This document shows, piece by piece, positions 50,482-58,974 of a DNA stretch of 64,000 bases; the stretch's first letter is position 1; the number at the start of each line of letters is the position of its first letter. Both the position numbers and the translations under genes were made by a program. The notes under the pieces are model-generated. The model did no database searches. It had not been told where the DNA came from and saw only the letters and a program-made list of their open reading frames with translations. The stretch comes from Pseudomonas sp. ok272 (GTDB lineage: Bacteria; Pseudomonadota; Gammaproteobacteria; Pseudomonadales; Pseudomonadaceae), in contig NZ_FOCB01000010.1 in the NCBI RefSeq assembly GCF_900109995.1, positions 1-64,000 on the forward strand, read 5' to 3'.

Positions 50482-51606
50482 CTAGCGCGCGACGCTCAAG
50501 TGGATATCGGCACCGCGCTGGATCTGCTGCCAATCAATCTGCAGCCCCAGCCCTGTGCCATCCGGCGCGGTCACTTGCCCTTGCCGGTTGGTGCGGATCG
50601 GGTTGGCCGTGGCGAACTCGAACAGCTCGACCTCGCAGGCCTGCTCGAAGTAGCTGCACACCGGCTGCCCCAGCATCAGGTGCAGGTTGGCCGCTTGCGC
50701 CAAGGAGTGCCCCCAGCTTTGCAACTCGACCTTGATCCCGCTGGCGGCCGCGTGATGGATGATCTTTAGCGCAGGCGTGATCCCGCCGCAGGTCATCACA
50801 TCCACACGCACTCGGCTCCAGCACTGTTGGCTGGCTGCGAATGCCACCAGTTGGTGGTCAGTGATCGCATTGCCCGCCGCCAGCACCGGTACGTCGAGCC
50901 GGGCGCTCAACTGCCGATAGCCCGCCAGGTCGTAGTCATCCAGCGGCGCTTCGAACCAGGCGTAATCCAACTCGCCCAGTACCCGCCCGACTTTCAGCGC
51001 GGCGTCCAGGTCGTAGCGTTGCTCGACATCCAACATCAAGGCCAAGCCCTTGTCCCCATGGGCCCGTTGCACCTGCTCAATCAATCGCAGGTCGCGCGCC
51101 GGGTCGCACCAGCAATGAAACTTGATCGCGCGAAACCCTTGCTCGACCAGGTGCTGCACGGTCTCGACATAGGCCTCGGGCGTTGCCAGTACTGGCGTGC
51201 TGGCGTAAGCGTCGATGCGCTCGCGGTAGCCGCCGAGCAACTTGAACAACGGCTGCCCGGCCGCCTGCGCGGCGATGTCCCACAGCGCCACATCGATCAA
51301 CGCCTGGGCCTGGGCCGAGCGGGCGTAGGCCTTGGGCCGCAAGTGCGACCACAGCCCTTCGCGCTCCAGGGCCGAGCGCCCCAGCAGGTCGGGGATCATG
51401 TCGCGCAGGGTCTCGGCCAGGACCGCGTCGGCGTGATGGCTGGTGTAGGAGTCCGTCGCCGCGACGCCTACGATGCCATCCCGGGTGGTGACCCGGATAA
51501 AGGTGTGGGTCGTGCAGGGTTCGGGCTGCTCCGGGGTCCAGGTCGAGCCGCGCACCGGCGGTACGCAGGCGAACACCTCGACCCGGTCGATCAAAAGGTT
51601 GGTCAT
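50482..51606 (-). CDS. enolase-superfamily enzyme (mandelate racemase/muconate lactonizing-like) I
   Basis: 374 residues: N-terminal capping domain (1-125) and TIM barrel (about 130-350). Visible active-site candidates are K162 and H164 in AIKFHCWCD, metal ligands D193 (MLDVEQRYD) and E219 (FEAPL), and D269-like Asp before CGGIT. The third metal ligand, normally Glu in a GE motif, appears as N246 in VLAAGNAITD, so metal binding may differ. It is the last gene of a BCCT transporter/enolase/enolase operon, 15 bp after the second enzyme. Likely a dehydratase or epimerase of a hydroxy acid; the substrate is not readable. Confidence 0.82.
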   Translation of the reverse strand: MTNLLIDRVEVFACVPPVRGSTWTPEQPEPCTTHTFIRVTTRDGIVGVAATDSYTSHHADAVLAETLRDMIPDLLGRSALEREGLWSHLRPKAYARSAQAQALIDVALWDIAAQAAGQPLFKLLGGYRERIDAYASTPVLATPEAYVETVQHLVEQGFRAIKFHCWCDPARDLRLIEQVQRAHGDKGLALMLDVEQRYDLDAALKVGRVLGELDYAWFEAPLDDYDLAGYRQLSARLDVPVLAAGNAITDHQLVAFAASQQCWSRVRVDVMTCGGITPALKIIHHAAASGIKVELQSWGHSLAQAANLHLMLGQPVCSYFEQACEVELFEFATANPIRTNRQGQVTAPDGTGLGLQIDWQQIQRGADIHLSVAR

Positions 51607-51621
51607 TGGTCTCTCCCAGGT

Positions 51622-52743
51622 TCAAGGCCGTACGCGATAGCGTTCGATCAGGGCTTCGTCCAGGACCACGCCCAGGCCCGGGGTATCCGGCACCGCGACA
51701 TGACCGTCTTCAAGGGGCAGCAGGTTCTTCACCAGGCCCCGGAACAGCGGGCTGTCGCTTTGCGAGTACTCGATCAACTCACCGAACTCACTGGCCGCCA
51801 GAAAGTGCACAGTGGCCGCCAGCAGGATCCCGGTGCTGAAACCGTGGGGCACCAGTTGCGCGCCGTGCAATTGCGCCAGCTCATAGATGTGGCGCATCTC
51901 GCTGATGCCACCGCAGCGGGTGATGTCCGGCTGGATGATCGCCGGGCGCGAGGCCTCCAGGAAGTGGCGGAACTCATGCCGCGTCGCCAACCCTTCGCCG
52001 CCGGACACCCGCAGCCCGGAACGCTCGGCCAGGTGCGCCAGGCCTCGCGTGTCGTCGGACGGCAACGGTTCTTCGATCCAGTTCAGTTTGAACTCGCGCA
52101 GCGCCTCGCATTGCGCCAACGCGTGCGGGTAGTTGCGCCAGCGCCCCACCAGGTCGATCTGCAACTGCACGTCATCGCCGATCTCCTCGCGCACGACCCG
52201 CAGCAGCTCACGGTCCTTGCGCAGGTCTTCGCCAAACCCGGCACCGCCCAGCTTGATGCTGCGCAAGCCCTGGGCCAGCAGGCCGCGGACCAGCTCGCGG
52301 TTGCCGGCCTCGTCGGGACGCGGGATGAACGTGCCGTAGGCGGCGATGCGCGTGCGGTACTTGCCGCCCAGCAAGGTGTGCACCGGCACCCCGTAATGCT
52401 GCCCGGCGATGTCCCACAGGGCGATGTCCAGTGCGCTGATGGCATGGATCGCCGCGCCGCGCCGGCCCATGTACTCGGACTGGCGGTACATCTTCTTCCA
52501 CAGCCGGTCGATTTCCAGCGGGTTTTCACCGATCAGCAGGTCGCGCAGGCCCTGGCAGGTTTCATGGGACGCCGGGGTTTCGATCAAGGCCTTGACCACG
52601 GCCGGCGAGCTGTCGGTTTCACCGATACCCACGAGGCCAGTGTCAGTGTGGATGCGCACGATCAACGCATCCTCGCCCCACTCACATGGCTGGTCGAGCG
52701 CCGGCACGCGCAACCAGATCGCTTCTACATCCACTATTTTCAT
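51622..52743 (-). CDS. enolase-superfamily enzyme (mandelate racemase-like) II
   Basis: 373 residues. Metal ligands D197 (LQIDLVGRW), E224 (WIEEPL) and E250 (SGGEG) are all present. K164 (SIKLGG) is a candidate base and D273 ([10 protein letters not shown]) with H300 (VPHGFS) forms the His-Asp dyad of the mandelate-racemase subgroup, suggesting acid-sugar dehydration or racemisation. Its start overlaps the stop of the BCCT gene as ATGA. Only distantly like its neighbour, so the pair probably does successive or alternative steps. Confidence 0.86.
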   Translation of the reverse strand: MKIVDVEAIWLRVPALDQPCEWGEDALIVRIHTDTGLVGIGETDSSPAVVKALIETPASHETCQGLRDLLIGENPLEIDRLWKKMYRQSEYMGRRGAAIHAISALDIALWDIAGQHYGVPVHTLLGGKYRTRIAAYGTFIPRPDEAGNRELVRGLLAQGLRSIKLGGAGFGEDLRKDRELLRVVREEIGDDVQLQIDLVGRWRNYPHALAQCEALREFKLNWIEEPLPSDDTRGLAHLAERSGLRVSGGEGLATRHEFRHFLEASRPAIIQPDITRCGGISEMRHIYELAQLHGAQLVPHGFSTGILLAATVHFLAASEFGELIEYSQSDSPLFRGLVKNLLPLEDGHVAVPDTPGLGVVLDEALIERYRVRP

Positions 52744-54365
52744 GGCTGGGTTTCCAGGACTTTCGAGGCACCCTGACGGACCACGGATCGCGCTTGATTG
52801 ACCTCGGCGGTGCTCATCGCCGCCAGGCGCGCGGACTGCTCTTCAATCAAGTGGGCCGGCATGGCCGCGTAGTCTTCACGCAGCCACTTGAGCAGGCCCC
52901 AGATCTTCACTATCAGGATAAAAATGAACGGGATCGCAGTGAGGATCACGGCGGTCTTGAGGGTGTTGAGGGAGGCGTTGATGTACAGCATCGCCAGCGG
53001 CAGCACCGCCAGCATCAGGCACCAGAACAGGCGCAGGTTGGGCGACGGGTCCTGGCCTTCACGCAGGTTGCGGGTACTGGTAGCCGCCACGGTGTAGGCC
53101 ACCGCATCCAGGTGGGAAGCGAGGAACACCAGCATCAGCAGGAAGTACACCACCGACAGCAACTTGCCAAACGGCAGGCTGGTCAACAGCATCGAGACCG
53201 CCGCCTCACCGCCGGCCCCACTGAGCATGGCCGGCGCGTTGACCAGGTCCGTGACGAACTGGTGAATGGCAAAGCTCTGCAAACTGCCGAAGAAGAACCA
53301 GCACCCGCCGCAGCCGCCGAGGATCATCGCCAGCACCACTTCCTTGATCGTGCGGCCCTTGGACACACGGGTGACGAAGATCGCCACGCCCGGGGTGTAG
53401 GTGATCCAGTACAGCCAGTAGAACACCGTCCAGCCACGGGAGAATTCGCCATCCCCGGTCGGGTCGGTGAACAGACTCATGTGGATGAAGTTTTGCAGGG
53501 TCAGGCCAATCGCGTTGGCGATGTTGTTGACGCTGAACAGGGTCGGACCGAGGACCAGCACGATCAAGGCAAAGACCATGGTCATGCCGCACGCCAGCTT
53601 CGCCAGGCGCTGCATGCCGGAGCTGATGCCGATGTAGGAACTCAGGGAAAACACCACCGTCACCAGCAGCACCAGGCACGCCTTGAGCATGAAGCCGTCG
53701 GTGATGCCGGTCAGGTCCGACAGGCCCTTGGCCACGGTGGACGTGGTCAGGGTGGTGGTCAGCACCAGGCCGCCGAAGGTGGCGAATAGGAAGATCAGGT
53801 CGATGATCCGCCCGACCGGGCCGTGGGCCTTGAAGCCGGTGATCGACTCAATGATGCCGGCCAGGCTCAGGCCTTTGTTCTTGCGCACGTGGAAGTGATA
53901 CGCCATCGCCAGCGACGCAATGCCGTAGATCGCCCACGGGGTGATGCCCCAGTGGAAGAACGAATAGGCGATGCTCATTTCCAGCGCTTGCTTGCTCGCG
54001 GCGGCGATGTTCAGCCCCGGCGTGAGGTAGTAATACGCCCACTCCATGAAGGCCCAGTACATGGTCGCCGACCCCAGGCCCGCGCAGATGAACATGAAGA
54101 TCCAACTGGTGTTCTTGTACTCCGGCTTGCCCTCGCCCAGGCGAATGTTGCCGTACTTGCTAAAGCCCAGGCCGATGATCAGCACCACACAGGCAAAGCC
54201 GAGCACCTGCACCAGGGTGCCGAAGGTAGAGGTCGCGCTGGTGAAGAGTTGATCGGCCAGCACCTTGGCCTGATCGGGAAACATCATCAATCCGATGACC
54301 GTCATTGATATCACCACGATGCTGGTGAATATCAGGGTCAGGTCTTTCTGCGTGTTCTGCTGCAT
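52740..54365 (-). CDS. BCCT-family (betaine/carnitine/choline) transporter
   Basis: 541 residues from the ATG at 54365; a TTG at 54377 is possible. Twelve membrane helices. The BCCT tryptophan region is [19 protein letters not shown] followed by [10 protein letters not shown]. The substrate-site segment [18 protein letters not shown] resembles carnitine transporter CaiT more than the glycine-rich GMGIG segment of Na+-coupled BetP, so it may move carnitine-like compounds or another trimethylammonium acid. First gene of the operon, divergent from a LysR regulator. Confidence 0.9.
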   Translation of the reverse strand: MQQNTQKDLTLIFTSIVVISMTVIGLMMFPDQAKVLADQLFTSATSTFGTLVQVLGFACVVLIIGLGFSKYGNIRLGEGKPEYKNTSWIFMFICAGLGSATMYWAFMEWAYYYLTPGLNIAAASKQALEMSIAYSFFHWGITPWAIYGIASLAMAYHFHVRKNKGLSLAGIIESITGFKAHGPVGRIIDLIFLFATFGGLVLTTTLTTSTVAKGLSDLTGITDGFMLKACLVLLVTVVFSLSSYIGISSGMQRLAKLACGMTMVFALIVLVLGPTLFSVNNIANAIGLTLQNFIHMSLFTDPTGDGEFSRGWTVFYWLYWITYTPGVAIFVTRVSKGRTIKEVVLAMILGGCGGCWFFFGSLQSFAIHQFVTDLVNAPAMLSGAGGEAAVSMLLTSLPFGKLLSVVYFLLMLVFLASHLDAVAYTVAATSTRNLREGQDPSPNLRLFWCLMLAVLPLAMLYINASLNTLKTAVILTAIPFIFILIVKIWGLLKWLREDYAAMPAHLIEEQSARLAAMSTAEVNQARSVVRQGASKVLETQP

Positions 54366-54487
54366 AGGGAGTCCCAACTATTGTAATTATTGGAGAGACC
54401 CCGTCTTGGCGGGATCTGCGGCTACTGTAAGCTGGCGTCCTGCGCCGAGAGAATCGCGTTTTGGTAATGGACTAATAACGAAGTCTT

Positions 54488-55396
54488 ATGAATAAATTCA
54501 CCGAACCGTTCGCCCTGACCCGCCTGCCGCACATGACCTTGCTGCTGGCGTTCAAGACCGTGGCCGAGCAAGGCAGCTTCACCCGGGCGGCGACCGTGCT
54601 GCACTTATCGCAGTCGGCCGTCAGCCAGCAAGTGGTCAAGCTGGAGGAAGCCCTGGGCGTGGTCCTGTTCGCCCGCTCGACCCGCACCGTCACCTTGACC
54701 AAGGCCGGCGCAGGACTGCTGCAGGATATCGGCGCGCCGTTCGAGCAACTGCTCAGCGCGTTTGAAAAGTGCGCCCGGCAGACCGCACCGCCAGTGCTGC
54801 ACATCGAGGCGGAACCGGTGATGAGTGCATTCTGGCTGACCCCGCGCCTCAAGCATTTCACCCAACGCTTCCCCGCCCTGCGCATCCAGCAACTGTTGAG
54901 CACCCAGCGCGTCGAGTTCCCTGACGGGGTCGAGCTGGCGATCAAGTGGGGAACGGCCGAATGGCCAGGCTTCGACGCCGAGTTCCTGATGGGCCTGAAC
55001 TACGCGCCGATGTGTTCGCCGTCCTTGCTCGATGGGCTGCGCGTACCGGCCGACCTGGCGCACCAGGCGCTGCTGCACGACCGGCATTATCACGACTGGG
55101 AAAGCTGGCAGGCGCTGTACCCCACGCCGGGGCTTGAGGTGCGCAGCGGCCACGTCGTCACCGACTCCAACGTCCTCGCCCAACTGGCCATCGAAGGCCA
55201 CGGCGTGGCGCTGTGCGCGATCGAGTTGACCGAACGCGCGGTGCGCAATGGCGAGTTGGTCCTGCCCTTCCCCGACATGCTCATGCCGCACCCACTCGCC
55301 TACTACCTGCTGACGCAGCCGCAACGGGGCGTCAGTGAAATGACCCGTCAATTCATTGCCTGGCTCAGGGAAGAGGCGGCGGCCCTCAGCAGTTGA
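54488..55396 (+). CDS. LysR-type transcriptional regulator (GcvA-like)
   Basis: 302 residues. N-terminal HTH with LLLAFKTVAEQGSFTRAATVLHLSQSAVSQQV (split here: first part, then LHLSQSAVSQQ as recognition helix). The substrate domain includes HIEAEPVMSAFWLTPRLKHF and ELAIKWGT, which resembles the GcvA/AmpR subgroup. It is divergent from the BCCT-enolase operon (122 bp) and presumably its activator. Confidence 0.92.
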   Translation: MNKFTEPFALTRLPHMTLLLAFKTVAEQGSFTRAATVLHLSQSAVSQQVVKLEEALGVVLFARSTRTVTLTKAGAGLLQDIGAPFEQLLSAFEKCARQTAPPVLHIEAEPVMSAFWLTPRLKHFTQRFPALRIQQLLSTQRVEFPDGVELAIKWGTAEWPGFDAEFLMGLNYAPMCSPSLLDGLRVPADLAHQALLHDRHYHDWESWQALYPTPGLEVRSGHVVTDSNVLAQLAIEGHGVALCAIELTERAVRNGELVLPFPDMLMPHPLAYYLLTQPQRGVSEMTRQFIAWLREEAAALSS

Positions 55397-55411
55397 CGCC
55401 GAGGTTGGCGC

Positions 55412-56068
55412 TCACCCCGCGCGACCCTGCCTATCACCGGACGTCAAGCCCGACAACAGCAGCCGGATGTCGCGGCGCACGAGGATAAGGGTGTCGGCGG
55501 TCAGGGCTGTGTCCGAGCACGCCAGGCTGCGGAAATGGAAGGCATAGATCGCGTAGACGACATCGATCAGCGCCTCGATGTCCACGCTTGCGGCGAACGT
55601 GCCACGGGCCACATACGCCTCAATCGCCAGCTTCAACGACGCCTTGAAACGATTGCGCGCCTGGCCGATCTGGGCGTGCTCTTCCACCGCAAACAACATG
55701 GCCGCCAGCAGTTCGCGCCATAGGCGTTTGTCTTCGAGCGTGTCCATGTCGCCATAGTCGGCGGCGATCATGTCGACGAACGCCTCTCGTGGGTCTTCCG
55801 GCAATGCGTTCACCACCTGGCTCACCGCCTCCTGGGCCAGCGCCACCTGGTTCTCGATGATGGCGATCAGCAAGGTGTGCTTGTTCGGGAAGTAGTTGTA
55901 CACCGTGGTCACGCCGGATTCAGCGACGGCAGCGATGTCTTCCATGCGCGTGTGCGTGAAACCGCGCTCGCGAAACAGTTCGATCGCAGTGTTGATCAGC
56001 AACTGGCGAAACTTTTCTTTTTTTCGCTCGCGCAGCGATGGCGCGGGGTGGTTCGGGTGGGTGGGCAT
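55412..56068 (-). CDS. TetR/AcrR-family repressor
   Basis: 218 residues from the ATG at 56068, with GGAG 5 nt upstream; GTG at 56074 is less likely. N-terminal HTH: LLINTAIELFRERGFTHTRM then EDIAAVAESGVTTVYNYFPNK. The C-terminal ligand domain is not diagnostic. Divergent from the binding-protein/esterase operon, with a perfect palindrome between them (56142-56157). It is therefore probably the local repressor. Confidence 0.9.
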   Translation of the reverse strand: MPTHPNHPAPSLRERKKEKFRQLLINTAIELFRERGFTHTRMEDIAAVAESGVTTVYNYFPNKHTLLIAIIENQVALAQEAVSQVVNALPEDPREAFVDMIAADYGDMDTLEDKRLWRELLAAMLFAVEEHAQIGQARNRFKASLKLAIEAYVARGTFAASVDIEALIDVVYAIYAFHFRSLACSDTALTADTLILVRRDIRLLLSGLTSGDRQGRAG

Positions 56069-56141
56069 AGTCACTCCAGGGCTTGGGGCCGATGGCCGGC
56101 ATTCTAGCGAATGTCGGACAGATATGGGCTCATCATTAAAA

Positions 56142-56157
56142 ATGTAGTTGACTACAT
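56142..56157. promoter_or_regulatory. 16-bp palindrome, probable TetR operator
   Basis: ATGTAGT-TG-ACTACAT is a perfect 7-2-7 inverted repeat in the 141-bp divergent region, 74 bp upstream of the TetR start and 52 bp upstream of the binding-protein gene. Size and position are typical of TetR-family operators that control both directions. Confidence 0.75.
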
Positions 56158-56209
56158 AATTGCACTCAAATACTTTTTAGCCACCCTCACCATTGAGATC
56201 GCTCGGGTT

Positions 56210-57298
56210 ATGAACAGACTCACACTGCTATTTGGCATTGCCATCGCTGTCACTGCGTCGATCAGTTCGGCCGCACCGCAACAGGTACGAATCTTCAACT
56301 GGTCCGAGCTGATCGGGCAGAACACGCTCAAGGACTTCCAGGACCAGACCGGGATCCAGGTCCAGTACGACACCTTCGACAACGAGTCGACGCTGCAGGT
56401 GAAACTGCTCACCGGCAACAGCGGCTATGACGTGGTGGTGCCCTCTGGCTCGTCGCTGGATCAACTGATCACGGCCGGCGCCCTGGCCGAACTGGACCGC
56501 AGCAAGCTGCCCAACTGGAAGAACCTCGACCCCGAGCTGATGCAGTTCGTCGAAGGCAAGGACCCGGGCAATCGCCACGCCTTCATCTATGACTGGGGCA
56601 CCACTGGCCTGGGCATCAACCAGGACCTGATCAAAGCGCGCATGAGCGACGCGCCACTGGACTCCTACGACCTGCTGTTCAAGCCCGAGGTGGTCAGCCG
56701 CTTCAAGGATTGCGGGGTCGGGATCATCGACAGCCCGGAAGACGTCTACCCGATCGTGCTCAATTACCTGGGGCTGGACCCGCAACAGCCGACACAGGAG
56801 AACCTTGCCAAGGCCAACACGCTGCTGGAGGCGATCCGGCCCAACCTGCGCTATATCAACTCGGGCAGCTACATCAACGACCTGGCCAACGCCAACATTT
56901 GCCTGATGCTGGGCTGGTCGGGCGATGTCGAGATCGCCGGGCGCCGCGCCCAGGAAGCCGGCAAGAACGACCACATCCGCTACATCGCACCACGGGAAGG
57001 CACTTCGGCCTGGTTCGGCTTCATGGCCATGCCCAAGGGGGCGCCCAATCCCGAGGCGGCCTATCGCTTCATGAACGAGATCCTCGAGCCACGGGTCAGC
57101 GCCGACTTCACCGCCACCGTCGGCTACGCCAACGCCGTGCCAGCCAGCCTCGCGCTGTTGCCCGAAGCCGTCGCACAGAACCCTACGATATTTCCCAGCC
57201 AGGCGGTGCGCAGCAAAATGTTCTGGCAGTCCAATCCGACCGCCACCGACCTGCGCCTGATGACCCGCGCCTGGAACCGCTTCAAGAGCGGCCTCTGA
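56210..57298 (+). CDS. PotF-like polyamine-type periplasmic binding protein
   Basis: 362 residues from the ATG at 56210; the frame is open to 56111 but that would run through the operator. Signal peptide about 1-21 (NRLTLLFGIAIAVTASISSA-AP). The mature start VRIFNWSELIGQNTLKDFQ is typical of PotF/PotD, with YDVVVPSG and a C-terminal region rich in the fold's usual aromatic residues. No permease or ATPase genes adjoin, so it works with a distant transporter, scavenges, or is a signalling protein. Confidence 0.88.
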   Translation: MNRLTLLFGIAIAVTASISSAAPQQVRIFNWSELIGQNTLKDFQDQTGIQVQYDTFDNESTLQVKLLTGNSGYDVVVPSGSSLDQLITAGALAELDRSKLPNWKNLDPELMQFVEGKDPGNRHAFIYDWGTTGLGINQDLIKARMSDAPLDSYDLLFKPEVVSRFKDCGVGIIDSPEDVYPIVLNYLGLDPQQPTQENLAKANTLLEAIRPNLRYINSGSYINDLANANICLMLGWSGDVEIAGRRAQEAGKNDHIRYIAPREGTSAWFGFMAMPKGAPNPEAAYRFMNEILEPRVSADFTATVGYANAVPASLALLPEAVAQNPTIFPSQAVRSKMFWQSNPTATDLRLMTRAWNRFKSGL

Positions 57299-57314
57299 CC
57301 TTAAGGAAACTGCA

Positions 57315-58910
57315 ATGGCATTCACCTCCACTCACCCGGCCACGGTCCACACCGAGCAAGGCTCGCTGCGCGGTGCCTTCGACGCAACCTGCGGCCTGCA
57401 CGGCTTCTTCGGTATTCCCTACGCCGAACCGCCACTGGGCGCCCTGCGCTTTCGCCCACCGCAGGCCCATCGCGGTTGGACCGGGGTGCGCGCCGCCGAG
57501 CGCTTCGGCTGCGCGTCGGCCCAACTCTTCGACTCGACCGAGGGCGAGTTCTGCGAGTTCAGCGACAGCGAAGCCGTCGAGGGGCAGCCGTGGGTCGGCG
57601 CCGAAGATTGCCTGACCCTGAACGTCTGGACGCCCTCGGTGGGCCCGGTTAAAAGACCGGTCATCGTGTGGATTCATGGCGGCGCCAACTGGCTGGAGAG
57701 CAGCCGCTTGAAGTGCTACCACGGTGACGTGCTGGCCAAGACCGGGGACGCGGTGTTCGTCTCGTTCAATTACCGGCTGGGGGTGTTCGGCTTCCTCGAT
57801 GTCAGCGTGCTGGGCGACGACTCCTACGCCGGCGCCCACTCCCACGGGGTGCTCGATCAGCTCGAAGCGCTGCGCTGGGTGCGGCGCAACATTCAAGCGT
57901 TCGGCGGCGACCCGCAGAACATCACGCTGATGGGCGAGTCCGCCGGCAGCATCGACATCAGTTGGCTGCTGGCCGGCGGGCACCTGGGCGGGCTGGTCAA
58001 GCGCGTGGTGATGATGAGCGGCTATGCCGGCCTGCCCGGCCTGAGCGGCGACATTCGCGAAGGGCTCAGCGACGCCAGCGCGGGCGAGCTCGCACGCCAG
58101 TTCTTCGCCGATTGCGCCATCGACAGCGTCGAGCAACTCCAGCAGATGAGCACCGCGCAGGTGATGATGAAGGTGCACCACCTCGCTGAGTCCTCGGACA
58201 TGCTGTTTCGCATGGACGCACTGTTTTGGCCCAAGACCTGCGCCCACTCATCGCCCGTGGACCCGATCGCGTTCGCCGAACAGGGCCGGGCGACCGGGAT
58301 CGAGGTGATGATCGGCTTCACCCACTATGAAATGGGCCTGTGGCTGAACTGGGACGAGACCCTGGATCACCTGGGCCTGGACCGCATGGTCGAGCGCCTG
58401 GACATCATCCCGCCCGCGCTCAAGGACGCCGCCAAGGCCTTGTACCGCCAGACCTTCCCCGACGAAGACGAAGGCCAGCGCGCCATGCACCTGCTGGGCG
58501 ATTGCGTGTTCGTCATGCCATCGTTGTGGGCGGCCGAGGGCCTGTCCAAGGGTAACGCGGTCAAGGTCTATCGCTTCGACCGCGAGACCGACCCCCGCCG
58601 CCGCGCCCAGCATGCGGCGGACCAGGTCTATTTCTTCGGCAAGCTCGACACCTACGTCGGCCGACTGCTGGCGGGAACCCCACGCGATGACGCCGAACAG
58701 GTCGAGCGCGAGGCATTGGCGAGCCTGATGCAAGGGCTGATCCTCAGCTTCGCCGGCGCTGCTGCAACGGACTCTGCGGCGTACCGCGACTGGGTTGGCT
58801 ACGACGGTGAGTCACGCACGCTGCTGGCGCTGGATACCCAGCCACAGATGCTCAGCGACCCATACCGTCAGCGGCGGGCGTGGTGGTTTGAGCACATCTA
58901 TCGTGGCTGA
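57315..58910 (+). CDS. carboxylesterase (type B, alpha/beta hydrolase)
   Basis: 531 residues. Type B signatures: EDCLTLNVW at 97-105, oxyanion hole HGGAN at 121-125, and the nucleophile elbow GESAG with Ser209. No signal peptide is evident, so it is probably cytoplasmic. It lies 16 bp after the PotF-like gene with AAGGAA RBS, so the two are co-transcribed and TetR-controlled. Linking uptake of a cationic amine with ester hydrolysis suggests an ester- or amide-conjugated amine substrate, which is inference. Confidence 0.88.
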   Translation: MAFTSTHPATVHTEQGSLRGAFDATCGLHGFFGIPYAEPPLGALRFRPPQAHRGWTGVRAAERFGCASAQLFDSTEGEFCEFSDSEAVEGQPWVGAEDCLTLNVWTPSVGPVKRPVIVWIHGGANWLESSRLKCYHGDVLAKTGDAVFVSFNYRLGVFGFLDVSVLGDDSYAGAHSHGVLDQLEALRWVRRNIQAFGGDPQNITLMGESAGSIDISWLLAGGHLGGLVKRVVMMSGYAGLPGLSGDIREGLSDASAGELARQFFADCAIDSVEQLQQMSTAQVMMKVHHLAESSDMLFRMDALFWPKTCAHSSPVDPIAFAEQGRATGIEVMIGFTHYEMGLWLNWDETLDHLGLDRMVERLDIIPPALKDAAKALYRQTFPDEDEGQRAMHLLGDCVFVMPSLWAAEGLSKGNAVKVYRFDRETDPRRRAQHAADQVYFFGKLDTYVGRLLAGTPRDDAEQVEREALASLMQGLILSFAGAAATDSAAYRDWVGYDGESRTLLALDTQPQMLSDPYRQRRAWWFEHIYRG

Positions 58911-58974
58911 GCCAGGCGGCCCTGGGCGTCGCCTTCGGACACGCGGAATCGGACGGATCAAGCCGTCCGGGCCT

